From positions 44,130-108,129 of the forward strand of contig NZ_JALZWP010000011.1 in NCBI RefSeq assembly GCF_023336755.1: a stretch of DNA of 64,000 nt. Direction: 5' to 3'. The notes under the pieces are model-generated. The model had not been told where the DNA came from and made no database searches. It saw only the letters and a list, made by a program, of their open reading frames with translations. This DNA is from Roseinatronobacter domitianus. GTDB taxonomy: Bacteria > Pseudomonadota > Alphaproteobacteria > Rhodobacterales > Rhodobacteraceae. Positions 63,890 through 64,000 of the stretch are shown here, piece by piece (the stretch's first letter is position 1; each line of letters opens with the position of its first letter). The position numbers and the translations under genes were made by a program.

Positions 63890-64000
63890 TTAATCGGTTC
63901 TGTATCCTGCGGCCTTGAAGAAGTTGTAGCATTCCTCCTCGGTGAAGAGGTTGCACACATGACCGGCGGCTTGCCAAAGGTCATTATAGGTTGGGGCTGC
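63890..64000 (-). CDS. IS630-type transposase, C-terminal fragment (runs off the window)
   Basis: Only the last 36 residues are visible: YNDLWQAAGHVCNLFTEEEC and YNFFKAAGYRTD, then TAA. This matches the IS630-family C-terminus (a conserved LW-x-C-E-E-C-x-N-F-F-K-A-A-G-Y pattern). Just behind the stop, TCTAGAGCG and TGTAGAGCG occur close together (63855-63880) and may be part of the inverted repeat. Confidence 0.75.
   Translation of the reverse strand, partial: AAPTYNDLWQAAGHVCNLFTEEECYNFFKAAGYRTD

Noticed and set aside
1..64000. CRISPR array, prophage, restriction-modification or toxin-antitoxin system
   Set aside because: No regularly spaced repeats, no cas-, phage- or methylase-like sequences were seen on either strand.

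Overview
The window reads as a contiguous piece of a high-GC alphaproteobacterial chromosome, most likely Rhodobacteraceae. The evidence is the protein set (a SURF1, ctaE, ctaG, ctaB and ctaC oxidase cluster, DUF1178, DUF1127, AapJ, a DksA-like regulator, DUF2799), the GTTC-N7-GTTC LexA box upstream of lexA, and REP-like and G-rich intergenic sequences of the kind common in that family. Genus cannot be fixed from the sequence alone. Nearly all of it is compact housekeeping DNA with many 1-4 bp stop/start overlaps. Accessory content is confined to about 57.2-59.3 kb and the last 0.4 kb.

Layout. 0-10 kb: the N-terminal part of an amino-acid ABC binding protein (aapJ), tRNA-Cys, a HIT protein, a sulfotransferase, a lytic transglycosylase, dapA, an endonuclease/exonuclease/phosphatase-fold protein, a membrane protein and leuDC. 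10-20 kb: rsfS-rlmH, a LysR regulator, clpB, a SpoIIAA-like protein, prmA, msrA, a flavin reductase and a GNAT enzyme. 18.7-29.7 kb: ptsP, lysC, a histone-deacetylase-fold enzyme coupled to a periplasmic glutathione peroxidase, DUF1178, DUF1127, ruvCAB, and ispE with a TPR protein. 29.7-36.3 kb: ETF-QO, greA with a membrane partner, azlCD, a FAD-linked oxidase and a second GNAT enzyme. 36.3-43.3 kb: one long minus-strand run of M16 protease, thrC, SURF1, ctaE, ctaG, a small membrane ORF, ctaB and ctaC, ending at a divergent promoter region (tldD on the other side) with an FNR-like site. 45-46.3 kb: an SbtA-like bicarbonate permease with a PII-like partner. 46.3-55.5 kb: an EamA transporter, hisE-hisF, a DksA-like protein, prfC, and the trpG-trpD-trpC-moaC-moeA-lexA run. 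55.6-64 kb: a divergent polysaccharide deacetylase, tRNA-Leu, an IS1182-type element with an amber-interrupted transposase, tRNA-Tyr, rlmB, a DUF2799 lipoprotein, purN-purM, a persulfide-dioxygenase-like metallo-hydrolase, a tRNA with CAT anticodon, and the end of an IS630-type transposase.

How the genes work together. The clearest functional blocks are assembly of an aa3-type cytochrome oxidase (subunits II and III, heme o synthase, Cox11 and SURF1), Holliday-junction processing under probable SOS control (ruvCAB and lexA), tryptophan and molybdenum-cofactor synthesis feeding into lexA transcription, aspartate-family amino-acid synthesis (dapA, lysC, thrC), and inorganic-carbon uptake by the SbtA/PII pair. 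I found no CRISPR array, prophage, defence island or biosynthetic cluster. The observations most worth following are the hairpin that can hide the ribosome-binding site of the SbtA-like gene, the probable SOS and FNR sites, the hairpin in the greA leader, the amber-interrupted transposase, and a 27-bp sequence repeated directly behind two tRNA genes.
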